Made by a program: the position numbers and the translations under genes. Positions 1-8,281 of a stretch of DNA of 21,635 nucleotides are shown in pieces. Within the stretch, counting starts at the first letter, position 1. Every line of letters starts with the position of its first letter. Location: positions 76,775-98,409 of the forward strand of contig BFEA01001196.1 in assembly GCA_003427395.1 (NCBI GenBank), written 5' to 3'. Origin of the DNA: Chara braunii (taxonomy: Eukaryota > Streptophyta > Charophyceae > Charales > Characeae). Under the pieces are notes generated by a model. That model was not told the DNA's origin. It was given only the letters and a program-made list of their open reading frames with translations, and ran no database searches.

Positions 1-32
<32 letters not shown>

Positions 33-44
33 TGTGTGTGTGTG
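1..44. repeat. (TG)n microsatellite at the window edge
   Basis: About 22 TG dinucleotides with a single TA interruption near position 26. The tract runs off the left end of the window, so its true length is unknown. It is followed by a short GGGAGG/CCTCCC hairpin at 56-72. Confidence 0.97.
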
Positions 45-73
45 CCAGGGAGGGGAGGGAGGACCCCTCCCTC

Positions 74-75
<2 letters not shown>

Positions 76-118
<43 letters not shown>

Positions 119-160
119 CCAATCAATCAATTAATCAATCAGTCGATCAATCAATCAATA
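76..160. repeat. (CAAT)n tetranucleotide microsatellite
   Basis: About 20 tandem CAAT/TCAA units, nearly perfect in the first half and increasingly substituted after position 115 (CAAC, TTAA, GTCG variants). An A-run and poly-T/A-rich DNA follow up to about 260. The Asn-Gln-Ser-Ile repeat that this tract can encode is a translation of the microsatellite, not a gene. Confidence 0.96.
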
Positions 161-365
161 AAAAAAACAATCAAGGAATGAATATTTTTTTTTCTTTATT
201 TTTAATTATTTTTGCTACTTACCAAAAACCACCCCCAAATTTTCAAAATTTTTAATTTTTGTTTATGCAGGCCGTTAGAGGCTGACGTGCACAGGCCACG
301 CGGGCTCTCCGTTTTCTCGCGCGCTACCCCGCCTAGTCGTGGCACGATCGTGCAGAAAGTCGGCC

Positions 366-379
366 GCGGCCTAGGCCGC
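366..379. repeat. 14-bp perfect GC palindrome
   Basis: GCGGCCT followed directly by its reverse complement AGGCCGC. It lies in a GC-rich patch (about 357-393) that also holds CCGCGG sites. The patch marks an abrupt composition change from the AT-rich DNA to its left. No function is evident. Confidence 0.8.
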
Positions 380-414
380 AGGATCCGCGGCCTTGGGTGC
401 CACATAGGTGCCGA

Positions 415-760
415 ACCATACGATGGTCCGGCGTCCCCGAAGTGTAGGACCACTGGGCCGCCAGACCATACGATGGTCCACCGTCCCCGAAGCGTCGGAA
501 CATCCGATGGTCCAGCGTCCCCTCCCCGTCAGACCATACGATGGTTCGGCGCCCCACCATACGTTGGGCCGGCGTCCCCGTCCCGCCAGACAAAACGATG
601 GTCTCGGCGGCACCGACGCACAGGACCACACGATGGTCCGTTGTCCCCAACGACGACAGACACTCGTATGGACTGCCGCCTTGGGGACGCTGGACCATGT
701 AGGGACTACACAGTGGTGCCTCGGGGACGCAGGACCGTACACTGTCGCCTCAGGGACGCC
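415..760. repeat. GC-rich minisatellite built on a short palindrome
   Basis: The core ACCATACGATGGT is an imperfect palindrome (ACCAT...ATGGT). It recurs, with substitutions, at about 415, 475, 499, 533, 555, 590 and 625, roughly every 30 or 60 bp. A conserved GCGTCCCC block sits between copies. From about 675 the block appears as its reverse complement GGGGACGC (about 683, 723 and 754), so the array changes orientation near 660. Open frames across this region on both strands are rich in Arg, Pro and Gly and are translations of the repeat. Confidence 0.8.
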
Positions 761-874
761 TGACAGGAAGAGCGACGCAGTAACACAATGACGTCGCTGA
801 CAGCAGTAGAACACACATGCTAAATGCGCAGTTCGTACATCATCTAACACATATAATTTTATTTTTCGAAACAG

Positions 875-1134
875 CGAAATCATTGCAATCCCGATGGAAA
901 TGAACATCGAGCAAGCATGGCATCGCCGAGCAGATAAGTATGGGAAGGTGGTCAAGTACGACGAACTTATACCCTATCAGGCAAGGCAAAAGATGACCGT
1001 TGTCGGCTTTCAGTCAATAGACGAATCCATGTACTACCCAACAATGGAATTCTGGACGTTGGAGATGCAACGCAAAGTTTTCAAACTGGCTAACACACGC
1101 GAACATGCCGCCATGTATAAGAAGGAGGGCATCG
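875..1134 (+). pseudogene. Possible exon of an unrecognised gene
   Basis: An open frame of about 86 codons runs from just after an AG acceptor-like site (T-rich tract then ACAG, ending at 874) to a GTAAAT donor-like site at 1135. The first Met codon is at 894 and the frame ends TGA at 1140-1142 if unspliced. The composition is ordinary for a globular protein (mixed charged and aromatic residues, for example WTLEMQRKVF), unlike the repeat-derived frames around it. I recognise no family. It may be an exon of the same decayed gene as the remnants at 1149-1481 and 2669-3761. A free-standing short ORF by chance is the alternative. Confidence 0.35.
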
Positions 1135-1148
1135 GTAAATGAAAAAAT

Positions 1149-1481
1149 ATGTATTATGGTTCTGTGTGGCTATGTGATTCATGCTTTCGTGAACAAGGAA
1201 AGGTTTTATGTGTTGCTTTCGAATCACGACATGGAATGATACATTATGCGACACGCACCGATAGAAGCAGACTCTTGGCCAACGAAGAAACGAACGATGA
1301 AGAATTTTGGATATCCCGGCACGTGATGCGCTTTTTTAGTGTGATTAGGGACACAATGTTGCTTTATATTAGCAAAAGAACATGCATTGTTGTTACAAGT
1401 GCTACAAAAGTTGGAGGGCTTTGTACCATCCATTCAAGTGAAATTGAATTTGGCTCAACTGCGTTTACACTACAGGAATAG
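1149..1481 (+). pseudogene. Unrecognised coding trace, frame uncertain
   Basis: A 110-codon open frame starts with Met at 1149 and ends at TAG 1479-1481, in the same frame as the upstream candidate exon. Over about 1175-1320 a second forward frame also reads as plausible protein (fragments HAFVNKERFYVLLSNHDME and IEADSWPTKKR, interrupted by a TGA). This suggests that the true frame may have been lost by an indel and that the 110-codon frame is only partly genuine. There are no recognisable motifs. The 3' flank passes into the GGATGGT minisatellite. I treat this as decayed coding sequence of unknown kind. Confidence 0.25.
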
Positions 1482-1639
1482 TGCAGAAAATAAAGAAAAC
1501 AAAGTTGAAAAAAAAACATCGGTATGAAGCAACTCTGCCAGCGGATGAACGGGGAATCTCGTAGGTTATTGCTCTTCAAGGTGAGCAAACAGGGACAAGT
1601 TGTACATGACGACGCTCAATCATCCTATAGCCAGGTGGT

Positions 1640-2310
1640 CGGGTGTCATGAAGAAGATCAACCATCAGATTGTGGGATGATCGAATGGCAGGATGGAATA
1701 TTAGCGGGATGGTGGGATGACCAATTGTAGTGTGGCAGGATGGTATGCTGGTAGGATGACATGCTCAACTGGTTGAATGGTGCAATGGTAGGCGGTTGGG
1801 ATGTTAAGGTGGAAGATCGACAGGGTTGCAGCATGGATACGGAATGGCAATGCTACAATGGTGGGTTAAGAGCATGACAGGCTACGGAATGGCAAGATAA
1901 AAGGATCGTCGGGTGTCATGGTGAACCTCCACTATCAGATGGTAGGGTGTTATGACGAAGCTCGACCATCAGATGGTAGGATGGGGGGATGGTGTGTCAA
2001 CGGGATGGTGGGATGACCGATTGTAGGATACGAAGACGGTGGGATGGTCAGACAAACCCGAAGAACTTGTGCATGTCGACAATCACTGTTGCAATAAAGC
2101 TCGATTACCAGATGGCGGGATGGTAGAGAAAACCTAGATAAGTTCTACATGACAGCCATGTGTGCAAGGGGAACGCTCGATCATAGGATGGGGGATTGTC
2201 GTGACACAACTCGACCATAAGACGGTAGGATAATAGGACGACAAGATGGTGTATTGGTGGGATCGTGGGATGATCGGTTTGTGGACGACAGGATAATTTT
2301 GTGGTAGGAT
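1640..2310. repeat. Irregular GGATGGT-type minisatellite
   Basis: The segment is a patchwork of GGGATGGTGGGATGACC-like units (clear copies near 1708, 2002 and 2259) alternating with CTCGACCATCAGATGGTAGG-like units (near 1647, 1916, 1949, 2091 and 2198). Spacing is irregular (33 to 269 bp), so this is an old, rearranged array rather than a clean tandem repeat. It is strongly G/T-biased on the plus strand. It may sit inside an intron of the flanking gene remnant, which I cannot prove. Confidence 0.75.
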
Positions 2311-2336
2311 GGTGCTTGGTTGAGGTGGTGGGATTC

Positions 2337-2519
2337 ACATACATTCCCGTGGGTTTGGCAAACCTATCAAAGTTATATACTAGGTGTGTTGCAGATTATG
2401 ACATTGATGTTGAAGGGATCGAGGGAAGAGTCATAATGGATTCCTATTTTGAATGCAGAGAAGAGGAAACACGTCTAATAGTTATGTTACCATATATTGA
2501 TTTATATGCGTATTTGTAA
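2337..2519 (+). pseudogene. Short unrecognised open frame downstream of the minisatellite
   Basis: About 60 codons remain open from the end of the minisatellite to TAA at 2517-2519. The later part is acidic and protein-like (DIDVEGIEGRV, ECREEETRLIV). An acceptor-like TGTTGCAG ends at about 2393, so a genuine exon could begin inside the frame. It is bracketed by other coding traces in the same orientation and could belong to the same decayed gene. No family is recognised. Confidence 0.22.
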
Positions 2520-2668
2520 TGTGAGTTGACCCCTTACTCATAACGGGGGGCGGGGGGGGTAAAGGGTGTTAAAGTTTATGAATTGTTAAAGATGCATACA
2601 GCAGTGACTGAATGTGCACGGTAGTGATAAAATATGAAACATATGCTACATTATTTTCATATTGCAGG

Positions 2669-3761
2669 ATGAATGTCGACCACAATGCGTCGCACAACAA
2701 CGCATCATCGACTGGGACTTCCTCACAAACCAACAATTCAAACACACCGGCTCGAGATCTCATAATATTCAAAAAAAATATATGAAAAAATGATATCGTC
2801 AACACGGACCCTCGCTATTTGCACCTTGTCGGAAATGTCGCACCAGAAGGTGAAATCCCCATGTCTTGGGTTATAGGAGGTAATGACATAGAGCTTCATC
2901 GTGACGACGACAAAGACTTCTGATACTTGCACTCATTGGAGAAAGAAGTCAATGTAGAGCCCGATGACGAGGACAGTGATGAAGACCCTGTTACACCAAT
3001 GGAGATGATTGAAGCGTGAAAAACATTGTGTGTAAAGCAACAATGGTCACAGCAGGACAGGAAGCATGTCAAACAATGTGCTTGGTTTTACATCGGAAAA
3101 TTGCACCTGCAGTTCCCGATTTTTGTAGATTTTTATGGTCGAATCCGAGTGTTGAATCGTAACACCCCTGTTGTGACACTTTTCACAGCGACCAAGGTGA
3201 ACGATAAAAAAATCAACACTTTGTTCCTTGCAAGAGAGGAGTTTCACAATATCACACTTCCGTCTTAGTAAACATTCAACAACCCTATACTTGCCGGATC
3301 GCTTGGGCGCTTTAGAACTCGAATATATCAAGATCATGCTTTAGGGAAAGAGCTCAAAATGATGATAGAATGCTTAGAGTCAGGTTCATTATCTGTTTGA
3401 TAATTACGACGAGATATTGTGGACCGCTGAACATCGGGATGACACATTAGAGGTTGTTTTCGATAGAAAACAGTACACACATGGGGGGAAGAAAGTAATG
3501 ACATTTTCTACTGGTTGGAGCAGAGATGTGTTTGACTGTCCTTACTGTGGCAAAGGAGGACACATCGATCTCTAAAAGCAGTATGGAAGGTAAAAAGTTT
3601 TGTATCCCGTTAACTATGAAGTTTGACAAGGGGCCGGATTCATTAGCATTAACGACGTTGTGTATATAATCGATATTCACATCGCACAAAGGTGTATCAT
3701 AGAGGAGTACACGGGGGACAGGAAACCCATTATTAAAGTTGAAGCAATACCCAGTGACTAA
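2669..3761 (+). pseudogene. Decayed unrecognised gene with acidic tract and zinc-knuckle-like motif
   Basis: A protein-like reading can be followed for about 360 codons through several breaks. It starts at ATG 2669, just after an acceptor-like ATTGCAG, in a Ser/Thr/Asn-rich N-terminus. The same frame continues past stops at 2783, 2921, 3017 and 3266 and includes an acidic run (DDEDSDEDP, about 2962-2988) and a long basic/hydrophobic block (3020-3265). Near 3378 the signal moves to another forward frame (3378-3575) with CPYCGKGGH at 3537-3563. That matches the first three ligands of a CX2CX4HX4C zinc knuckle, but no fourth Cys follows. A last frame, 3636-3761, ends with a natural-looking C-terminus. 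The breaks show it is not expressed as one protein. I do not recognise the family. A transposon-borne accessory gene or a multicopy host gene is possible. Confidence 0.5.
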
Positions 3762-3764
3762 GTC

Positions 3765-4740
3765 TCAAGACCTCAACAAAAGAACATAGATCAAATTTCA
3801 TGGCATGCAATAAAGGAAAGTAGGACTGTACTTGTACAAGAAACCTATGTATTGACAAAATGTGAAAGACTAACAACATATGTTGATAAAAAACAATGTG
3901 TGTATACATAGATGCATGTGTTTGCAAATGAAATTAAGTGTGTGTGTGTGTGTGTATGTGTGCGTGTACGCGTGTGTGTGTATGTGTGTCTCTGTGTCCC
4001 GAAACACGTGTTTGTGTGTGTGTTGTGTGTGTGTTGTGTGTGTGTGCAGCAGACACAGTGTCACGACTACGATACAAAAATATATGCTAATTCGAAATAG
4101 GGATTTTACAATAGTCGAAAACACACTAATTAACTGAATAATTTTGTTTGGTACAAAACGAAGGTATTCGTTAGAGGACAAATCAATGACAATCCATCCG
4201 CAGTCAGAAGTAGAACACACAAGTAACGCACAAAACTTGAACAAATAAGTGTACACAAGCAAAAAAGCTTTGTTCCACTGCACATATGTAAAAAAATATT
4301 TATTCCACTACACAAGCAAGGAAGAAAAAACAAAGAAATAATGAATAAAATAAGCTACTGTCGCACATAAAAAAAAAAAAAGTACACAATGGCAAAAAAA
4401 AAAAAGGCATGCATGAAGTGCTCTGTACACGTGAAATGGATATGAGCATGAAAAAAACAACAAAATAATGACAAGAAGTACATGGTACAAACACGATGGA
4501 CATGAAAAAAGTTGCGAAAAAGTAACGAATTTTCAACATAAATTAATGACAAAGTCACAAAAAAAATAGCAAATTGAAAAAAATCAAACAAAACTGACAT
4601 AAATTTTGCACACGTGCAACATAGTACTAGAGGATCATAGATGTCACATTTTTTTAAGAAAAACGCCTTATTTTCAAATAAAAATAAGGACTTCGATTTC
4701 GTCACTTTTCGTATTTTTTGTAAAAAATATCAAATTTAAC
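3765..4740. other. A/T-rich spacer without a gene, with homopolymer A runs
   Basis: There is no coding signal on either strand. The plus strand carries many A-runs (for example 4369-4381 and 4396-4405), so minus-strand frames are Phe/Cys/Leu-rich artefacts. A (GT)n tract lies inside. No gag gene, primer-binding site or LTR edge for the pol relic that begins at 4741 could be identified here, so that element appears truncated at its 5' side. Confidence 0.7.
3938..4046. repeat. (GT)n microsatellite, interrupted
   Basis: GT dinucleotides run in three blocks separated by short substituted stretches (CGTGTACGCG near 3963, and TCTGTGTCCCGAAACACG near 3990). The TGTGTTGTGTG units at 4015-4046 give a second-level periodicity. 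It is a simple repeat, and the Cys-Val frames it creates are not genes. Confidence 0.92.
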
Positions 4741-5729
4741 GAAATGTCAGTTCAGTTTGACTTGGATAAGAAGGTGTTGAAGCACGAGTTGCCTAATGGG
4801 AGGACCGTAAGATTGGTGAAGTATAAAGTCAGTAGGTTAATAAACTCCTATGGGTGCTTATGCGTATCTTCCTTTTATAACTATTATAAATAGAACCAAG
4901 AGGAAGGAATGCACTTAGTCTATATCTCTGGAAAAAAAGACGTCGTTAAAACACCCCCAGAGATAGAGACAATCGTTGATAAGTACCCTGATCTTTTCGA
5001 GGAGCCCTCAGGAGTCGTAGACAGGGAGGTTGTCCATACCATAGAGATCATCCCAGGTAGCAAGACACCTAATGGGATAATCTATAGGATGGCTCCGACC
5101 GAGTTAGACGAACTTCGTCGGCAACGGAAAGAGCTCACAGAAAAGGGTTGGATTCGGCCTAACACTTCCCCATTTGGCTCACCGGTCTTATTCGTTCCAA
5201 ATAAAGGGGGAACACTAAGGATGTGCATTGATTATAGATGCCTCATGCCATCATTGTTAAGAACACAGAGCCTCTACCATGCATTAACGACCTATTGGAT
5301 AGGGTGCAGGGATGTAAGTACTATACAAAGATAGACTTAAAATCCGGCTACCATCAGCTTGCCATAAGACTAGAGGACCAGCACAAAACCGTATTTCAGA
5401 CCAGGTAAGGTCTGTACGAGTTTGTGGTGATGCCCTTTGGCCTTTGTAATGCACCGGCTACATTCTAGCACGTCATGAATAGGATCCTCTATGACTACTT
5501 AGATAAGTTCCTTGTCGTGTACATTGACGATATACTAATCTTTAGAAGAACTGTCGGGGAGCATGATCAGCATGTAGACAAAGTACCATCACTCCTTCGG
5601 CAACACAAGTATAAAATAAAGGTAGAGAAATGCGAATTTGGTTGCACTCGAATCTTGTACTTGGGTCATGAAGTATTCGTGGATGGGATTAGGCCCAAAG
5701 ATACAAAGGTGGCTAGCATACGTGACTGA
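4741..5729 (+). pseudogene. pol: Ty3/gypsy reverse transcriptase domain, broken
   Basis: This domain copies element RNA into cDNA. After a linker segment (in-frame TAG at 4891), the RT fingers are readable: TSPFGSPVLFVPNKGG near 5164-5211, then RMCIDYR (about 5218-5238). A one-base loss near 5245 moves the reading to the third frame, where KIDLKSGYHQ, the MPFGL block (from 5430) and the catalytic YIDD box (5520-5531) follow. LGHEVFVDGIRPKD marks the end of the thumb region. Stops interrupt at 5406 (where the family has an aromatic residue), 5466 (Gln expected after ATF) and 5727 (Trp expected). All catalytic aspartates are kept. No product is expected. Confidence 0.94.
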
Positions 5730-6337
5730 CCACGACCCTAGTCTGTAACTGAGACCAGATCATTCTTGGGGATGTGTGGTTATCACCGCACTTTTGTGAA
5801 GAATTGTAGTACGATCGCATCTCCCTTAACTGATCGAACTTGACTTGACACGCCATGGGACTGGGCTAACGAGTGTGAGGCATCATTCAAGCAATTGAAG
5901 CAGACTCTCACACATCACGAGGTTCTCATGGTACCCGATCCACAAAGGTCATTTGTTATAACCACTGACGCAAGCCAATACGGCATTGGCGCAGTGCTAG
6001 CTCAACAGGAAGGGAAAAAGTTGAGACCGGTCAAGTACATGAGCAAAAATATGTCATCAAATAAGTTGGCAAAGTCCATCTACGAGAGGGAACTCTATGC
6101 TCTCTACAAGACACTTGTCCACTGGAGGCACTATCCGTTAGAAAGGTTCTTCTATTTGAGAGCTGACCAAAAGACCCTCAAGTGGATCAAAACCCAACCA
6201 GTTCTCTCCGATGCACTCAAACGCTGGATTGAAGTCATAGATCAGTATGACTTCAAACTAAACTATGTGAAGGGAGAGTACAACAAGGTTGCGGATACGT
6301 TGTCTAGAAGGGCAGATTACCTCGGTGCATTATTTTC
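5730..6337 (+). pseudogene. pol: Connection and RNase H domain of the Ty3/gypsy relic
   Basis: This domain degrades the RNA strand of the RNA/cDNA hybrid. The connection segment (SFLGMCGYHRTFVKN) is crossed by stops at 5739 and 5841. From 5895 the frame is then open for 155 codons, the longest intact piece of the element. The four expected acidic RNase H residues are visible: Asp in TTDAS (5967-5969), Glu in YERELYAL (6084-6086), Asp in RADQKTLKWI, and Asp in VADTLSRR near 6300. The usual TDH triplet reads ADQ here. A one-base loss near 6338 shifts the frame just after the domain. Confidence 0.94.
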
Positions 6338-6700
6338 GAGTTTGGCTTATTTGAAGACATGACTCGATCCTTGGGGGAAGCCTACAAGGTAGATCCTGTC
6401 ACGATGGACATCATCAACAAACTAAAGGCCAAAGACAAGGTCACTTTTGACGAGTTTGTGATGGTGGATGGGTTACTCTTTCTTGAAAAGGCGGAGTTTA
6501 AGAGATTAGTTGTTTCATCTAGGGAGACTTTGCGTCGTTTATTTTTAGGTGAGTGCCACGACGCAACGAAACATTTCGGCTACAAGAAGACTAATACAAA
6601 CTTAGTACAACGATTCTGGTGGCCTAACATATTGGACGATGCAAATAAGTACGTATAGACCTGTCAGGTCTGTCAGTGGGACAAGTCGCGGAGTCAAGCT
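6338..6700 (+). pseudogene. pol: Integrase N-terminal HHCC zinc domain
   Basis: This is the zinc-binding N-terminal domain of integrase, which helps it multimerise and bind element ends. It is read in the second frame. The ligands are present as H-x4-H (codons at 6557 and 6572), 29 residues, then C-x2-C (6662 and 6671), matching the integrase HHCC pattern. The FWWPN motif typical of this domain lies between. A TAG at 6656, two codons before the first Cys, interrupts it. The preceding linker carries TFDEFVMVDGLLF, the usual region between RNase H and integrase. Confidence 0.93.
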
Positions 6701-7140
6701 CCACTTGGGTTACTCAAGCCTTTACCCATTCCTGTTGGCCCAGGGCAGAGTATCTCCATGGACTTCATGGATACTCTCGTGACGAGCAAGAATGGCAAGA
6801 GGTATATCTTCGTCATAGTTGATAGGTTCACTAAGTATGCTAGGCTAATTCCCATGCCGGAGACTGTCAGGAATGAACATGTCATCAAGTTATTCATAAA
6901 TAACTGGGTGTATGACTTTGGACTGCCAAAGACAATCGTTAGCGATAGAGATGTGCGTTTCACAAGTGAGATGTGGAAGACGACCGCTGAACAGATGACA
7001 ACCAACTTCAGATGACTTCTGGGAATCATCCCGAAGCAAATAGGCAGGCTGAACAGATGAACCGTGTGGTTCAGCATCTGTTGAGGCATTACACCAAGCC
7101 CCGTGTGGTTCAGCATCTGCTGAGGCATTACACCAAGCCC
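6701..7140 (+). pseudogene. pol: Integrase catalytic core (DD35E) with a 39-bp internal duplication
   Basis: The core joins cDNA ends to target DNA. The catalytic Asp residues lie in SMDFMD (codon 6761) and in VSDRDVRF (codon 6944), 60 residues apart. The catalytic Glu lies in QAEQMNR (codon 7051). Allowing for the one-base loss near 7000, 35 residues separate the second Asp from the Glu, the DD35E spacing. The frame moves from the second to the first at that loss. Immediately after the Glu helix, 39 bp are duplicated in tandem (7062-7100 and 7101-7139), adding 13 residues in frame. Confidence 0.93.
7062..7139 (+). repeat. 39-bp direct tandem duplication inside integrase
   Basis: Two adjacent 39-bp copies begin CCGTGTGGTTCAGCATCTG and differ at one position seen by eye (T versus C near 7081 and 7120). 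They encode the VVQHLLRHYTKP segment twice. The Ty3 integrase normally has this segment once, so the duplication is specific to this copy or its lineage. Confidence 0.93.
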
Positions 7141-7863
7141 AACCGGGATGACTGAATGAGAAATTACCTTTCGTCGCCAACCTGTACAACAATGTTGTAC
7201 ACAACACTAATGTCATCAGTCCTAATCAGACTGTATCTGGGATGAAAGCCTAGATCTACTCTAGACGCCCTCCTACCTGAAAACCGAACTGCCGCAACTC
7301 CTGGAACCATTGAATTTGGTGTCCAGTATGAGACATTGTTGCAGCAGACTGTCGAACACATCAAGAAATATCAAGAAGCTATGATTGCTTCTGAGAATAA
7401 ACGTCGCCGACAATCCATATTTCAGGTAGGGGAACGTGTTTGGGTCAAGGCTAGTGAGTTGGGACAGGAGTTTGGCATCTCTAGGAAACTAATGCCTCAG
7501 TATTTCGGTCCCTGGGAAGTCTTTGATATTTTGGGGAACGATTTGGATGGTCCCTCGTACGTCATTCGTATCCCTGGTCCCCTACGCACCTACCCTGTTT
7601 TTCATGCCTCCAAGCTTGCACCTTCCGCGGAGACAGCACAGTTCCCATTATAGAGATTTATGTTGCCCCCAACCATGGATGACCACGTGGACGTCGATGA
7701 CATCCTGGATCACAGAAACACGCCTGTTCTCAAACCACCTGGCAGGGGAAGACTGCCTAACCCTGCAAGGGAATACTGAGTACATTTCAGGCATCATACT
7801 GATCCGAAGGAAGATCGATGGATTTCAAGGGAGGAACTTGTCAGAAACACGCCTGTGTCTTGA
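7141..7863 (+). pseudogene. pol: Integrase C-terminal GPF/GPY module and chromodomain-like tail
   Basis: The segment after the core uses the third frame from about 7155, following a base lost in a Trp codon, then the first frame after an inserted A at 7230. A helical region (SASENK-like, 7375-7410) leads to the GPF/GPY module, seen as QYFGPWEV from 7498, and to YPVFHASKLAP near 7590. The final part (7665-7850) has VDDILDHR and FRHHTDPKEDRWISREEL. These align with the VEKILDHR and WxGYxxxxxTWEPxENL halves of a chromodomain, although the aromatic cage is degenerate. Such tails direct chromoviruses to heterochromatin. Stops occur at 7243, 7651, 7777 and 7861, the last possibly native. Confidence 0.85.
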
Positions 7864-7929
7864 AAATGTGATGAAAAATACGACTGTTGTTAAACTTTTC
7901 TTTCTCTCTCTCTCCACCGAACATTTGAC

Positions 7930-8045
7930 GGCAACAACAACACAATTGTTGTTGTTGTTTCAGATACTTGGCCACCTCTATTTGAAACAGCAACAACAGT
8001 GTTGCTGCCTGCTGGGGTAGTCCCCACAACTGTTGTGCGGGGCCA
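7930..8045. repeat. Cluster of overlapping palindromes just 3' of pol
   Basis: At least four inverted repeats lie within 115 bp. CAACAACAA (7932-7940) pairs with TTGTTGTTG (7946 onward). GTTGTTTCA (7954-7962) pairs with TGAAACAGCAAC (7983-7994, one bulge). CAGCAAC (7988-7994) pairs with GTTGCTG (8001-8007). CCCCACAAC (8022-8030) pairs with GTTGTGCGGGG (8032-8042, one bulge). Some arms are shared, so alternative folds compete. By position it could be 3' UTR or LTR of the retroelement. I could not find a second copy to prove an LTR. Confidence 0.75.
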
Positions 8046-8081
8046 CTGAAACCCAATGCCCAACACTACCAAAACGAAGGT

Positions 8082-8099
8082 TTTTTTTTTTTTTTTTTC
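8082..8099. repeat. Poly-T tract
   Basis: An 18-base T run followed by CCCTGATTTTAATCG. It lies in the AT-rich stretch between the palindrome cluster and the 8282 hairpin. On the minus strand it would be a poly-A tract, but no LINE or SINE body adjoins it. Confidence 0.9.
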
Positions 8100-8281
8100 C
8101 CTGATTTTAATCGTCACAAAAAAAATTAAAAAAACATCATGAATTCAAAGAAGAAAAACATCCACTAACAAAAAATCTATAAAAAAAACACCACTTTTTT
8201 TTTTTCCTTATTTCTCCTCTCTGCCTTTTCTGCTTTTTATTTAGTTTTAAATCTTAAACATTGTCGGATTGTCCAAAAAAC

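Larger units (their letters stand above)
4741..7863 (+). mobile_element. Ty3/gypsy (chromovirus-type) retrotransposon pol relic
   Basis: The domains appear in Ty3 order: linker, reverse transcriptase, RNase H, integrase HHCC, integrase DD35E core, GPF/GPY module, chromodomain-like tail. Gag and protease are missing and no LTR pair was found, so this is a 5'-truncated copy. Following the family frame needs five single-base shifts (losses near 5245, 6338, 7000 and 7153, and an extra A at 7230). It also crosses stops at 4891, 5406, 5466, 5727, 5739, 5841, 6656, 7243, 7651 and 7777. The TGA at 7861 may be the native end. Catalytic residues of all three enzymes remain visible, so decay was recent enough to leave them or random with respect to function. 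The copy cannot transpose by itself. Confidence 0.95.

Noticed and set aside
202-955. Long overlapping open frames on both strands
   Set aside because: They translate a GC-rich palindromic minisatellite in several frames at once. The Arg/Pro/Gly/Trp-rich products mirror the repeat, not a protein family.
3880-4705. Cys/Val- and Phe/Leu-rich open frames
   Set aside because: They arise from the GT microsatellite and A-runs read on either strand.
6694-7364. Minus-strand frames of up to 144 codons
   Set aside because: They are the antisense of the integrase region. The plus-strand frames carry the conserved catalytic motifs.
7841-8117. Gln/Leu-rich frames on both strands
   Set aside because: They are products of the CAACAA/TTGTTG palindromes, with no independent coding evidence.
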